Source: Nitrospira sp. MA-1
GTDB taxonomy: Bacteria > Nitrospirota > Nitrospiria > Nitrospirales > UBA8639
DNA length: 64,000 nt
Assembly: GCA_032139905.1 (NCBI GenBank)
Contig: JAQJDB010000005.1
Span: forward strand, 603,001 to 667,000
Direction: 5' to 3'
Position numbers and translations under genes: made by a program. Shown here piece by piece: positions 54,746-62,789 of this stretch; within the stretch, counting starts at the first letter, position 1, and every line of letters begins with the position of its first letter. The notes under the pieces are model-generated. The model was not told the origin of the DNA. It saw only the letters and a program-made list of their open reading frames with translations, and did not search any database.

Positions 54746-56035
54746 ATGCCTGAAGTGTATAACTGGCAGTTAGGACGAAAGATGCTGTATCCGTATGAGG
54801 AGCGGCATCCGAAATGGCAGTTTGCGTTTGTCTTTAACATCAACCGGTGTTTGGCATGTCAAACCTGCTCGATGGCGGACAAGTCGACGTGGCTGTTCAG
54901 CAAAGGGCAGGAATACATGTGGTGGAACAACGTGGAAACGAAGCCGTATGGGGGCTATCCACAATTTTACGACGTCAAGATTACGCAGCTCATCGAGCAA
55001 GTCAATCCGGGCGGCCAGGTGTGGAACGTGCGGGTGGGCCGCAAGCACCATGCACCGTACGGAGTGTTTGAAGGGATGACGATCTTTGATGCGGGGGCCA
55101 AGATCGGGCAGGCGGCCATTGGCTACATCCCGACCGACCAGGAATGGCGGTTTGTGAATATTTATGAAGACACGGCGACCTCGATGCGGGCGATCGTGGA
55201 AGGAGTGGATAAGACGGGGTTCACGAAAGAAGAGCCGTGGAAAATGCAAGGCAGCAGCTTGCCGGAGCATGAAACGTATTTCTTCTATCTGCAACGCATC
55301 TGTAACCACTGTACGTATCCAGGCTGTCTGGCGGCGTGTCCGCGGAAGGCCATCTACAAGCGGCCGGAAGACGGGATTGTGTTGATCGACCAGAACCGGT
55401 GCCGGGGGTACAAGAAGTGTGTGGAACAATGCCCGTTTAAGAAGCCGATGTACCGGGGCACGACGCGGGTAAGTGAGAAGTGTATTGCGTGCTATCCGCG
55501 GGTCGAGGGCAAAGACCCCCTCACGGGGGGCGAGCCGATGGAAACCCGATGTATGGCGGCGTGCGTGGGTAAGATCCGGTTGCAAGGGCTGGTGAAGGTG
55601 GGCGATGACGGGTTATGGGCGGAAGATCGCTGGAATCCGTTGTACTATGCCATTCGGGTGGAACAAGTGGCGTTGCCGTTGTATCCGCAATGGGGCACGG
55701 AGCCCAATGGCTTCTACATTCCCCCACGCCAAGCCCCACGGGGCTACATCCGGCAGATGTTCGGGCCGGGAGTGGATAATGCGATAGAGAAGTATCTGGT
55801 GCCGAGCCGGGAATTGTTGGCGGTGCTGCAGTTGTGGCGGGCGAGCCAACAGATCATCTTCCGGTATGACGTGATTCCGGGACCGAAAGTGTTCGAAACC
55901 CAAATCCATGGGCGGAAGTTTGAGATGTACAACGACACGGTGTTGGGGTTCAACAAATCGGGCAAGGAAGCGGTGCGGCAGCAAGTGGAAGAGCCGATTT
56001 ACATCCGCCCGGCCGAGCGGGTGAACTGGCTGTAG
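54746..56035 (+). CDS. nxrB: nitrite oxidoreductase beta subunit
   Basis: 429 residues, the iron-sulfur electron-transfer subunit. Four cluster motifs: C35-x2-C38-x2-C41-x3-D45 (Asp at the fourth position), CNHCTYPGCLAACPRK, CRGYKKCVEQCPF, and CIACYPR with CMAACVGK. It wires NxrA to the membrane partner. No signal peptide, so it is likely exported with the Tat-tagged alpha subunit. CGGAGGA precedes the ATG at 54746; the frame opens at 54665 within the receiver gene. Codon use is GC-rich (CGG, GCG, CTG) compared with the surrounding genes, like the 3' part of nxrA. Widely used as the Nitrospira marker gene. Confidence 0.97.
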   Translation: MPEVYNWQLGRKMLYPYEERHPKWQFAFVFNINRCLACQTCSMADKSTWLFSKGQEYMWWNNVETKPYGGYPQFYDVKITQLIEQVNPGGQVWNVRVGRKHHAPYGVFEGMTIFDAGAKIGQAAIGYIPTDQEWRFVNIYEDTATSMRAIVEGVDKTGFTKEEPWKMQGSSLPEHETYFFYLQRICNHCTYPGCLAACPRKAIYKRPEDGIVLIDQNRCRGYKKCVEQCPFKKPMYRGTTRVSEKCIACYPRVEGKDPLTGGEPMETRCMAACVGKIRLQGLVKVGDDGLWAEDRWNPLYYAIRVEQVALPLYPQWGTEPNGFYIPPRQAPRGYIRQMFGPGVDNAIEKYLVPSRELLAVLQLWRASQQIIFRYDVIPGPKVFETQIHGRKFEMYNDTVLGFNKSGKEAVRQQVEEPIYIRPAERVNWL

Positions 56036-56207
56036 GTTCAAAAATTGTCATGGATCATGAAAGACAAAGAGAACCATTAATCCGTAGTTAGGGCTGGGGA
56101 CCGGCTGGCGAAATTTTTCATGTGCTGAGATGATGCTTCTGTAACATCGCCATCCGGTCCTCCCCCCTGTAAAAGGGGGAAGAAGCCGGAAAAAAGGGAA
56201 TATATTT

Positions 56208-56432
56208 ATGAATTGTCAACGTTGTGCTGGCCTTATGCATTGGTTAACGATCGGGGATCATCTGAATGAATCGGGGCAATTATGGTCCACGGCCTGGCAA
56301 TGCTATAACTGTGGAGAAATTGTCGATTCTCTGATTATGGAAAATCGTGTTAATGAAACCAGACCCAAAGCGGGGAAAGCGCGCCTCAAAACGTTTTCAC
56401 CATCAAGGCAGGTGGTTCAGGGAAATGCATAA
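56208..56432 (+). CDS. small zinc-ribbon protein downstream of nxrB
   Basis: 74 residues with CQRC (residues 3-6) and CYNC about 30 residues later. Same layout as the protein at 34314 (CxxC, hydrophobic, CG-(E/D)-IVD-x-h-IM). It lies 172 nt after nxrB and 40 nt before a strong terminator, so it may be the last gene of the nxr transcript. The sequence before the ATG (GGGGGAAGAAGCC farther up) gives only a weak ribosome-binding site. Function unknown, metal-binding by motif. Confidence 0.65.
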   Translation: MNCQRCAGLMHWLTIGDHLNESGQLWSTAWQCYNCGEIVDSLIMENRVNETRPKAGKARLKTFSPSRQVVQGNA

Positions 56433-56472
56433 AACATAGGGTTCTAAAACACATCGAGAGGCAGCGCTTTGA

Positions 56473-56525
56473 GAGCACAAGGAGGTGGATAGGTTTCACC
56501 TCCTTGTGCTCTTTCTCGTTTTTCC
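56473..56525 (+). terminator. strong Rho-independent terminator after the nxr cluster
   Basis: Perfect 15-bp stem (56473-56487 and 56497-56511; left arm GAGCACAAGGAGGTG), 9-base loop, then TTTCTCGTTTTT. It closes the nxr/zinc-ribbon transcript. The left arm contains AAGGAGGTG, which is the anti-SD complement, sequestered in the stem. Confidence 0.88.
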
Positions 56526-56654
56526 CCCTCTGAAGAATATTTTTTTCATGTCAAAATTCCGATGTGGAATGTGATAAGTGCGGAAAGCCTGTTCCATTTT
56601 TTGTGGGGCGGTTCGGTCGATAGCATGGTTTCTTTCTGTTTGTAGTGTATCCAT
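56496..56654 (-). CDS. small hypothetical protein (52 codons)
   Basis: AAGGAGAT precedes the ATG at 56654 by about 7 nt. The product MDTLQTERNHAIDRTAPQKM to MKKIFFRGGKTRKSTRR is basic at its C-terminus. Its stop codon falls within the terminator hairpin of the opposite strand, which makes it doubtful. No relatives known to me. Confidence 0.3.
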   Translation of the reverse strand: MDTLQTERNHAIDRTAPQKMEQAFRTYHIPHRNFDMKKIFFRGGKTRKSTRR

Positions 56655-57169
56655 CGCGCCATCTCCTTTTTCACCATCAGCCGGACTCACGGCATCTTTT
56701 AATTGTCTGCATCCTCCTATATGAATCGTATTTTTTTTCGAGTGACTTGGTCCCACTTATGACCCTGAATATTTGGACAATAATAAAGAAATATTTTTCA
56801 TAATAGGCGATATCGAACAGGGCGCTCAGTTGTAATTCGCTCATTGATAGACGCGTCATTTAAAAACAGACAGTGTTCACAGGAACGATTCGCTCATCGG
56901 GATTTCAGATTGAATCCAAAAAACAGAGGACCTTTTTGATCAGCACGATGGATTTTGGAAATTTAAATAAGGAGGCTGCGCACCCATTTCCTTTTGATGA
57001 TATTTTTCTCGGCGTCGTATTTATAGATCCGTGTCCTGCAGTGATGGGATTTGGGATTTCCCGATATTTAGAAAGGGAATCGACAAGGGTATAAAGATTG
57101 CTGTGTTCTCCCTGAGTTGCCTTTAAGGCCTGATTGCCTCACGTCATTCTTCTATGAGGGAGAAGGATC
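56655..57169. other. intergenic region upstream of the FNT gene
   Basis: No supported gene. Contains a weak -24/-12-like match GGGTATAAAGATTGCT (57087-57102), 68 bp before the FNT start, with two deviations. Frames here are short and unlike known proteins. Confidence 0.4.
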
Positions 57170-57850
57170 ATGGACTATGTCAAACCTTACGGTGCTGTCG
57201 AGAGTATGCTGGCCGGCGCGTATTTTGGTGTGGCGACCAGTTTGGTTGTGAGCGTGGCTGTCGAAACCGGATTTTGGATTGACGGCGCCTTACTCTTTCC
57301 GTTTGAGCTCGCGTTGGCGATCCTGCTCGGGATGGAAATTGTCACCGGGAGATTGACGCTGATTCCCTGCTCGATGATCTCAGCCAATGACCACACAGAG
57401 CGCGTGGGCATCTCTCGAGTTCTTGCCCATTGGGGATGGGTCTTTTTGCACAATCTCCCGGGCAGCGCCCTCTATGCCGTGTTGCTCGCCATCGTGCTCA
57501 CCACCGGAGGTGATGCTCCAGTCTCCGCAGTCGGGACCAAACTGATTGTTATTGCGGAAGCGATGACGACGTATTATGCCCATCATGGCGATGCGGGGTT
57601 ACTGACGGTGGTGAACATGTTTCTCATTCCTGCCGGCATGTTATTGGGAGCAAAGATCAGTGTGTCTCACCGGTGGCTCAGGAACCAAAATCCGGTCACG
57701 TTGGGCAATTTGGTCGGCGGAATGTTCTTCACCGGCCTGGCAATGAACTATGCACATGGCTCAGCCCCCATAGTTCCTCAACAGGTTCAGAACGTCAACC
57801 ATGCCTCTGCTTCTCTATCAGCTAAGCCGGGAGGCAATGTCTGCTTGTGA
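57170..57850 (+). CDS. nirC: formate/nitrite transporter (FNT) family channel
   Basis: 226 residues, about six helices, pentameric inner-membrane channel for small monovalent anions. Motifs: GAYFGVATSLVVSV, FLHNLPGSALYAV, and NPVTLGNLVGGMFFTGLA (usual NPxxhGNhhGG loop). AGAAGGA precedes the ATG. In a nitrite oxidiser, just downstream of nxrAB, nitrite uptake or nitrite/nitrate balance is the natural role; formate is the alternative. The C-terminus is unusually extended and polar after helix six. It is the first gene before an efflux operon on the same strand. Confidence 0.9.
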   Translation: MDYVKPYGAVESMLAGAYFGVATSLVVSVAVETGFWIDGALLFPFELALAILLGMEIVTGRLTLIPCSMISANDHTERVGISRVLAHWGWVFLHNLPGSALYAVLLAIVLTTGGDAPVSAVGTKLIVIAEAMTTYYAHHGDAGLLTVVNMFLIPAGMLLGAKISVSHRWLRNQNPVTLGNLVGGMFFTGLAMNYAHGSAPIVPQQVQNVNHASASLSAKPGGNVCL

Positions 57851-57864
57851 GGAAAAAGTAAGCC

Positions 57865-59466
57865 ATGCCGGCTATGTTCCCCAAACGCCTGCGAGGTTGG
57901 CACTTTATTCTTTTCAATATTGCACTTGGCCTTGGGCATATTCTCGTGATGTTTAATGCCGGGTCTTATGTCGCGCTATTGCCTCATGTGGCCGGCGATC
58001 TGGAAGGCGTGTTGCCAAGCTTCATGACCTGGGCTCAAACGGATTTCATGATTGCCCTGGCGTTGGGTCTTCCTGTTGGCCGCGCCCTGGCTCACCGGTT
58101 CGGTAATTATCGTGTGTTTATTGGCGCTTTTCTTGTGTATGCCGTGGCTTCGTATCTTGGCGCCATCAGCCAGACCCATTGGCAGTTTCTCAATGCCCGC
58201 ATTATCCAGGGGTTCTCCGGGGGCCTCACTCTTTTTCTCTCGCAAGACATGATGCTCCGTGAGTATCCGGACCGGCTCAAGTCCTTGGGGTTAGCGTTAT
58301 GGGGCCTGATTACGATTACTCCGTTTACGATAGGTCTTCCTGTGGGTGGGTGGCTTGCAGATGATCTCGGGTGGTGGCGTTATCTTTTTTATACGGATGT
58401 CGTGGTCTCCCTGGTCGTCGTCGGTCTCCTTGGGGCTTTACTGTATGGTCGGGGCTTTCGTCGCCAGCCTATCCGGTTTGACGTCGTGGGATTTTTTCTG
58501 TTGGCCATCGTGTTGGGCAGCATGCAGACTCTTTTGAACATGGGGAACGATTTTGACTGGTTAGACTGGCCCTTTCTCCGCGGGGTCCTGATCGTCCTCA
58601 TCGTGGCACTGCCTTGTTTTATTATCTGGGAACTGGGTGAACGTCACCCGGTGTTGGATCTCCGGTTATTTGCGGACCGAAACTTTACCATTGGGGTGAT
58701 CTGTTTGGTGGTCGGCTTCTTTTCGATCCAAGGACTCCTCACGCTTCTGATTATCCAGCTTCAATTGTTGATGGGTTATTCGTCCCTCCTTGCCGGTATG
58801 GCGCTTCTTCCGATGGTGGTGTTGGCGGCTCCGATGATCGTTGTGATGCATGAGCTCTGCAAGCGGATGGACGTTCGCATGCTCGCGAGCCTCAATTTTC
58901 TTGGATTTGCTTTGACTCTGTACTGGATAGGGCAGTATGACGATCCTCATTCATTTGATCAGATTTTCTGGCCTATTCTGCTCGAAGGTCTTTTCCTGGG
59001 ATCGTTTTTTACCCCGATGACGGTGCTCATCCTGCATCGATTATCCGGCGTCCAGGTGATACGCGCCGCAGAGACTACGAATATGTTGCGCATCGCCGCC
59101 GGGGCGTTAGGTATTACGTACCAAGAGATAGTGCATTTCCGACGTCTTCCATTCCATCAGCTTCATTTGGCGAATCATTTTGGAGGAAGGCAATTTGCGT
59201 CCTTCGACGTGTTGGGAGGATTCTCTGGCAAGCTAGAGGGCGCCGGACTCGATTCTGCCATGGTGCATGGCAAGCTTCTGGCCCTTGTGAGGCAGTATGC
59301 GGGTATTCTGGCCATGAGCGATGCGTTTCTCCTGGCCAGCTACATGTTTGTGGGTTTGGCGGCCCTCGTCTGGTTGGCCTATCCCACCCAATTGCCTTGG
59401 TATCAAAGCCAGGAAGAAGAGTCGCTGGAGATGGAGGCTGAAGCACTTATGGAGGAGCAGGCATGA
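57865..59466 (+). CDS. MFS efflux transporter, DHA2/EmrB type
   Basis: 533 residues, 14 helices expected. Motif A-like stretch LGLPVGRALAHRFGNYRVF, motif C-like GGLTLFLSQDMMLREYPDRL (given to 20), and GLPVGGWLADDLGWWRYLF. The DHA2 members pump drugs or organic anions with an EmrA-type adaptor and an outer-membrane factor; both follow in the same operon. It overlaps the outer-membrane gene by four bases (ATGA). Start 14 nt after the FNT stop. Substrate unknown; in this context it could export nitrite-related toxic compounds. Confidence 0.9.
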   Translation: MPAMFPKRLRGWHFILFNIALGLGHILVMFNAGSYVALLPHVAGDLEGVLPSFMTWAQTDFMIALALGLPVGRALAHRFGNYRVFIGAFLVYAVASYLGAISQTHWQFLNARIIQGFSGGLTLFLSQDMMLREYPDRLKSLGLALWGLITITPFTIGLPVGGWLADDLGWWRYLFYTDVVVSLVVVGLLGALLYGRGFRRQPIRFDVVGFFLLAIVLGSMQTLLNMGNDFDWLDWPFLRGVLIVLIVALPCFIIWELGERHPVLDLRLFADRNFTIGVICLVVGFFSIQGLLTLLIIQLQLLMGYSSLLAGMALLPMVVLAAPMIVVMHELCKRMDVRMLASLNFLGFALTLYWIGQYDDPHSFDQIFWPILLEGLFLGSFFTPMTVLILHRLSGVQVIRAAETTNMLRIAAGALGITYQEIVHFRRLPFHQLHLANHFGGRQFASFDVLGGFSGKLEGAGLDSAMVHGKLLALVRQYAGILAMSDAFLLASYMFVGLAALVWLAYPTQLPWYQSQEEESLEMEAEALMEEQA

Positions 59467-60974
59467 GTGTTTTGTCCGCTCTGAAGGGCCATGGGCATTT
59501 CGCGTTCAGTCTGTGCGGCTTACTCCTCTGCGCCGGTTGCGCCTGGATTCCTCCCGGTGAGGAATCGGCTGGATTCTTAGAACCGGATTCCATGGAGGAA
59601 ACCCTTTCCCATGCGACCCACCACGAACCGGAGGATCCAATCCCGCATTGGCCGGAAGACCGCTGGTGGCAGGAGTTCGGCAGTCCTGAGCTCGATTCGC
59701 TGATTGATGCGGCTCTCAAGGATAACCCCGGCCTCAAGGTCGCATACGCCCGTCTCCACGAGGCGCATGCCCTTGTCCGCGTCGAAGGGGCGAGGCTGCT
59801 GCCGTTTCTGGAGGCGGACGCCGAGCTGACCGCAGAGCGCGTCTCTGAGCACGGCTTATTTGCCGCCCTCAATCCTGAGGTGGCCGGGATCGATATTACT
59901 TACGGCCTTATCCATCCGTTGAGCTTTCGCTGGGAGCTGGATTTCTGGGGGAAGAATCGCGCCATGATGGAATCCGCAATGAGCAGGGAATTGGCTCATA
60001 AGGCGGAATGGGCAGAGGTGCGGTTGCGGTTGACAGCGGGGATCGCCCGTGCCTACTTCCGCAGGGTCGCGTTGCGCCAGCAGCTTGGGGTGGTTGAGGC
60101 CATGGTGAAAATTCGACGCGATCTCCTGAATCTGGCGAAGATCCGGTTTCGGGCAGGCCTGGATGACGGCAATTCGATCATGCGGGCCACTGCGGAATTA
60201 GAGGCGGCGAATAAGCGCGCAGCCGGTACTCGGGAGCAGTTGGACTTTCAACAATATTTGCTGGTCAGGCTGAGCGGTCATGGGCCTGATTGGGGAGAGC
60301 ATGTGTTCAGGGATAAGGTGATTATGCCCCGGCGAATTCCCTTGCCGCCGGAGTTGCCGATAGGACTGTTGGCGCACCGCCCGGATCTCGCTGCGGCTAA
60401 ATATCGCGCCGAAGCTGCAGCCAAGCTAATTAAGGTGGCGAAAACTCGATTTCTTCCCACTATCGACTTGAATGGTTTCGTGGGCTTCAGAGCATTGACT
60501 CTAGCTAGTGGGGCCGGCTCTTTGGGTGATCTTCTGTTTTCATCGTCCAGTCTCGCTTATGGGGGCGGACCGGGTCTGCGACTTCCTTGGTTTGAAGGCG
60601 GTCGTCTTCGTGGAGAACTAGAAGCACAACGGAGAGAATATGATTCGGCAGTGGAACTCTATAACGACACGTTGCTGGAAGCCATGCGGGAAGTTGCCGA
60701 CAGTCTGAGTGTTTGGCATGAGACTCGCTCGATGCTTGAGGCACACCGTCGTCTACTGACGTCGGTGAGTGGCGATTGGCACCTTGTTGAAGTCCGCTTT
60801 CGCACCGGTCTTGACGATCGCCGTGAGGTGTTAAAACAGCATCATGCGGTATTGGATCAGGAATTCGCCTTGAAGGCCCTGGAATCTGATCAACTCGTGT
60901 CGATGGTGGGTTTGATCGAAGCCCTGGGTGGGGGGTATCCCATCGTTCGAGAACCTTCTCAGACAACGGAATAA
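59463..60974 (+). CDS. outer-membrane efflux factor, NodT-type lipoprotein
   Basis: 503 residues. Lipoprotein signal with LLCAGC at 21-26; the mature N-terminal Cys is lipidated. The TolC-like barrel/coiled coil follows: WWQEFGSPELDSLIDAALK and SLSWRWELDFWGKN-like stretch, RIARAYFRR-type AGIARAYFRRVAL, and LPIGLLAHRPDLAAAKYRAE. It forms the exit duct of the tripartite pump. It overlaps the MFS gene by four bases (ATGA) and is followed by the adaptor gene after 3 nt. Confidence 0.9.
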   Translation: MSVLSALKGHGHFAFSLCGLLLCAGCAWIPPGEESAGFLEPDSMEETLSHATHHEPEDPIPHWPEDRWWQEFGSPELDSLIDAALKDNPGLKVAYARLHEAHALVRVEGARLLPFLEADAELTAERVSEHGLFAALNPEVAGIDITYGLIHPLSFRWELDFWGKNRAMMESAMSRELAHKAEWAEVRLRLTAGIARAYFRRVALRQQLGVVEAMVKIRRDLLNLAKIRFRAGLDDGNSIMRATAELEAANKRAAGTREQLDFQQYLLVRLSGHGPDWGEHVFRDKVIMPRRIPLPPELPIGLLAHRPDLAAAKYRAEAAAKLIKVAKTRFLPTIDLNGFVGFRALTLASGAGSLGDLLFSSSSLAYGGGPGLRLPWFEGGRLRGELEAQRREYDSAVELYNDTLLEAMREVADSLSVWHETRSMLEAHRRLLTSVSGDWHLVEVRFRTGLDDRREVLKQHHAVLDQEFALKALESDQLVSMVGLIEALGGGYPIVREPSQTTE

Positions 60975-60977
60975 ATA

Positions 60978-62171
60978 ATGGATGCCCCTACCGTCAAAAT
61001 TCGCCCCAAGGAAATTCTTCGACGACGTAACCGCCGTCTGGCGTTGGTTGCCCTGATACTGGTGGCAGCTACATTGGCTTACGGCGGATACTGGTGGTAT
61101 TACGCCCGTTTTTGGGTATGGACCGATAACGCCTTTATTGCCGGCAATCTTGTCACATTGGAGGCACAGGCAACAGGCATTATCACCCAGGTCCTCGTGG
61201 AGGAGACCCAGTATGTGGAAAAAGGAGACCTCCTTATTCGTCTCGATGAGCATCAGGCACAGGCCAAATTGGGCCGGATGCGGGGTTTACTGGGAGGAGA
61301 GGTGCGCAGAATCGCGTCATTGTTTGCTCAGAGGCGGCAGATCCAGCAAAAATTCACCTCCAGGATGGCTCGACTCGACTTAATACGCCATGATGTGGTC
61401 CGTTTCCGTGAGGCGCTCCCGAGCGGGGCCATATCTGAGCAACTCTTCCAGAATGCCCTGGACAAAATGCGGGCACTTCAAGCCGAGGTTATGGAAATCC
61501 GGGAAGAATACCAATCCATCACCGCGGAGGTGGGAGGCGTGAATATCATCCATCATCCTGCCGTAGAGGCCGCCAAGCATGAATTCATCACCGCCTATCT
61601 CGAATACATCCGGCAGCGCATTCGGGCACCGGCTTCGGGCCATGTGGCCAAGCGAAAGGCCCAGGTCGGAGATCAGGTTCATCCGGGTGTTCCCTTGATG
61701 ACGATCGTGCCTTTGGATCATCTGTGGGTGGAAGTGAATTTGCGGGAAACCGAAATGCAGCAGGTCCGTCCCGGTCAGTCGGCACTGATTAATGTGGATG
61801 TATACGGGAAGCACCACACATACCATGGGACGGTGGAAGGGCTGGTGCCCGGCACCGGCAGCGTATTCGCCTTGTTGCCTCCTGAAAATGCGACCGGGAA
61901 TTTCATTCATATCGTGGAACGGGTGCCTGTGCGTGTCTCTTTTTTGAAAGAAGAAATCCTGGAGCATCCCGTCCGTCCGGGATTGTCGACCAAAACTTAT
62001 ATCAACGTCAGCGAGCCTGGTCACCCATTGGGTGTTTCGCTGGCAGAGACGTCCACTCAGGAATATGAGACGAACATCTATGCCAACGAACTCACTGATG
62101 CAGAGTCCTTGGCCCAAGAAATTATCAGGGAGAACCTTGTTTTGAAACAGGATCGGTCTGAACCGGCATAG
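60978..62171 (+). CDS. periplasmic adaptor (HlyD/EmrA family)
   Basis: 397 residues. One N-terminal helix (LALVALILVAATLAYGGYWW), then a lipoyl-like domain (VTLEAQATGIITQVLVEETQ, VEKGDLLIRLDEHQ), a long alpha-helical hairpin (LGEVRRI to QSITAEVGG region), and a second beta domain (RIRAPASGHVAKRKAQVGDQ, VNLRETEMQQVRPGQSA). It couples the MFS pump to the outer-membrane factor. Three nt separate it from the outer-membrane gene, so the three pump genes form one operon, probably with FNT upstream. Confidence 0.92.
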   Translation: MDAPTVKIRPKEILRRRNRRLALVALILVAATLAYGGYWWYYARFWVWTDNAFIAGNLVTLEAQATGIITQVLVEETQYVEKGDLLIRLDEHQAQAKLGRMRGLLGGEVRRIASLFAQRRQIQQKFTSRMARLDLIRHDVVRFREALPSGAISEQLFQNALDKMRALQAEVMEIREEYQSITAEVGGVNIIHHPAVEAAKHEFITAYLEYIRQRIRAPASGHVAKRKAQVGDQVHPGVPLMTIVPLDHLWVEVNLRETEMQQVRPGQSALINVDVYGKHHTYHGTVEGLVPGTGSVFALLPPENATGNFIHIVERVPVRVSFLKEEILEHPVRPGLSTKTYINVSEPGHPLGVSLAETSTQEYETNIYANELTDAESLAQEIIRENLVLKQDRSEPA

Positions 62172-62789
62172 GGGGTGCAGTCGTGTCGGTTGAGAAATTC
62201 CATGTATCGGGACGCACTGCGTCTATCAGCGTATGACATTGCCTGCTACTCCGGGTGGGGGACAAATGCATTCCCCCTTCCCTCCACAATCCTTCAGTTA
62301 TCTCTGCTGAAGGTTTGAGACCACCCATTCCCCTGCTCGCATAGTGAGAGCCGTAGTTCCGTCCCCGCCGGTCAACCGGACGGGGGTTGTCCTCATCCTG
62401 AAAATCCATTCTGTTTTCTTAAGAAATCTTTAATGAAGCGGGCTCTTTAATCGTTGAGCATGACAAGGGAACTCCTTCCCGCGAATAGTGGTGGTGGAAT
62501 CGTGGTGGGTTTCAGCGATCTTTCGTGGCATTCCCGCCGGTTAATTTTCATGTAAGCAAAGAGACCGTGATAACAAGGCCAATTTTCGACAGATAATTGG
62601 TTTGCCTTGTCGAAGCACATGGCGGCTCGCAATTTGCTTATGGGAAAAGTACGGAAAGGTATTGCCATGATTCAAAGAAAAACTAACTCAGAGAAGAGAA
62701 ATGTTTTAACTATATAAGCGGTTCATATTCCCGCAGACCGTAATTACTTAAAAAGCCGGCATCGATTATTTATGAGGAGGGGATGTTGT
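62172..62789. other. 0.6-kb intergenic region
   Basis: No gene with a supported start. A weak -24/-12-like site CGGCTCGCAATTTGCT (62623-62638) lies 150 bp before the next gene. An inverted repeat TTCGACA ... TGTCGAA (62586-62614 area) is nearby. These may be regulatory but both are weak. Confidence 0.35.

Noticed and set aside
54770-55585. 271-codon minus-strand frame inside nxrB
   Set aside because: Same cause; mirrors the GC-rich nxrB coding strand.
56160-56178. CCCCCT/AAGGGGG hairpin after nxrB as a terminator
   Set aside because: No T tract follows on either strand; the true terminator is 300 bp further on.
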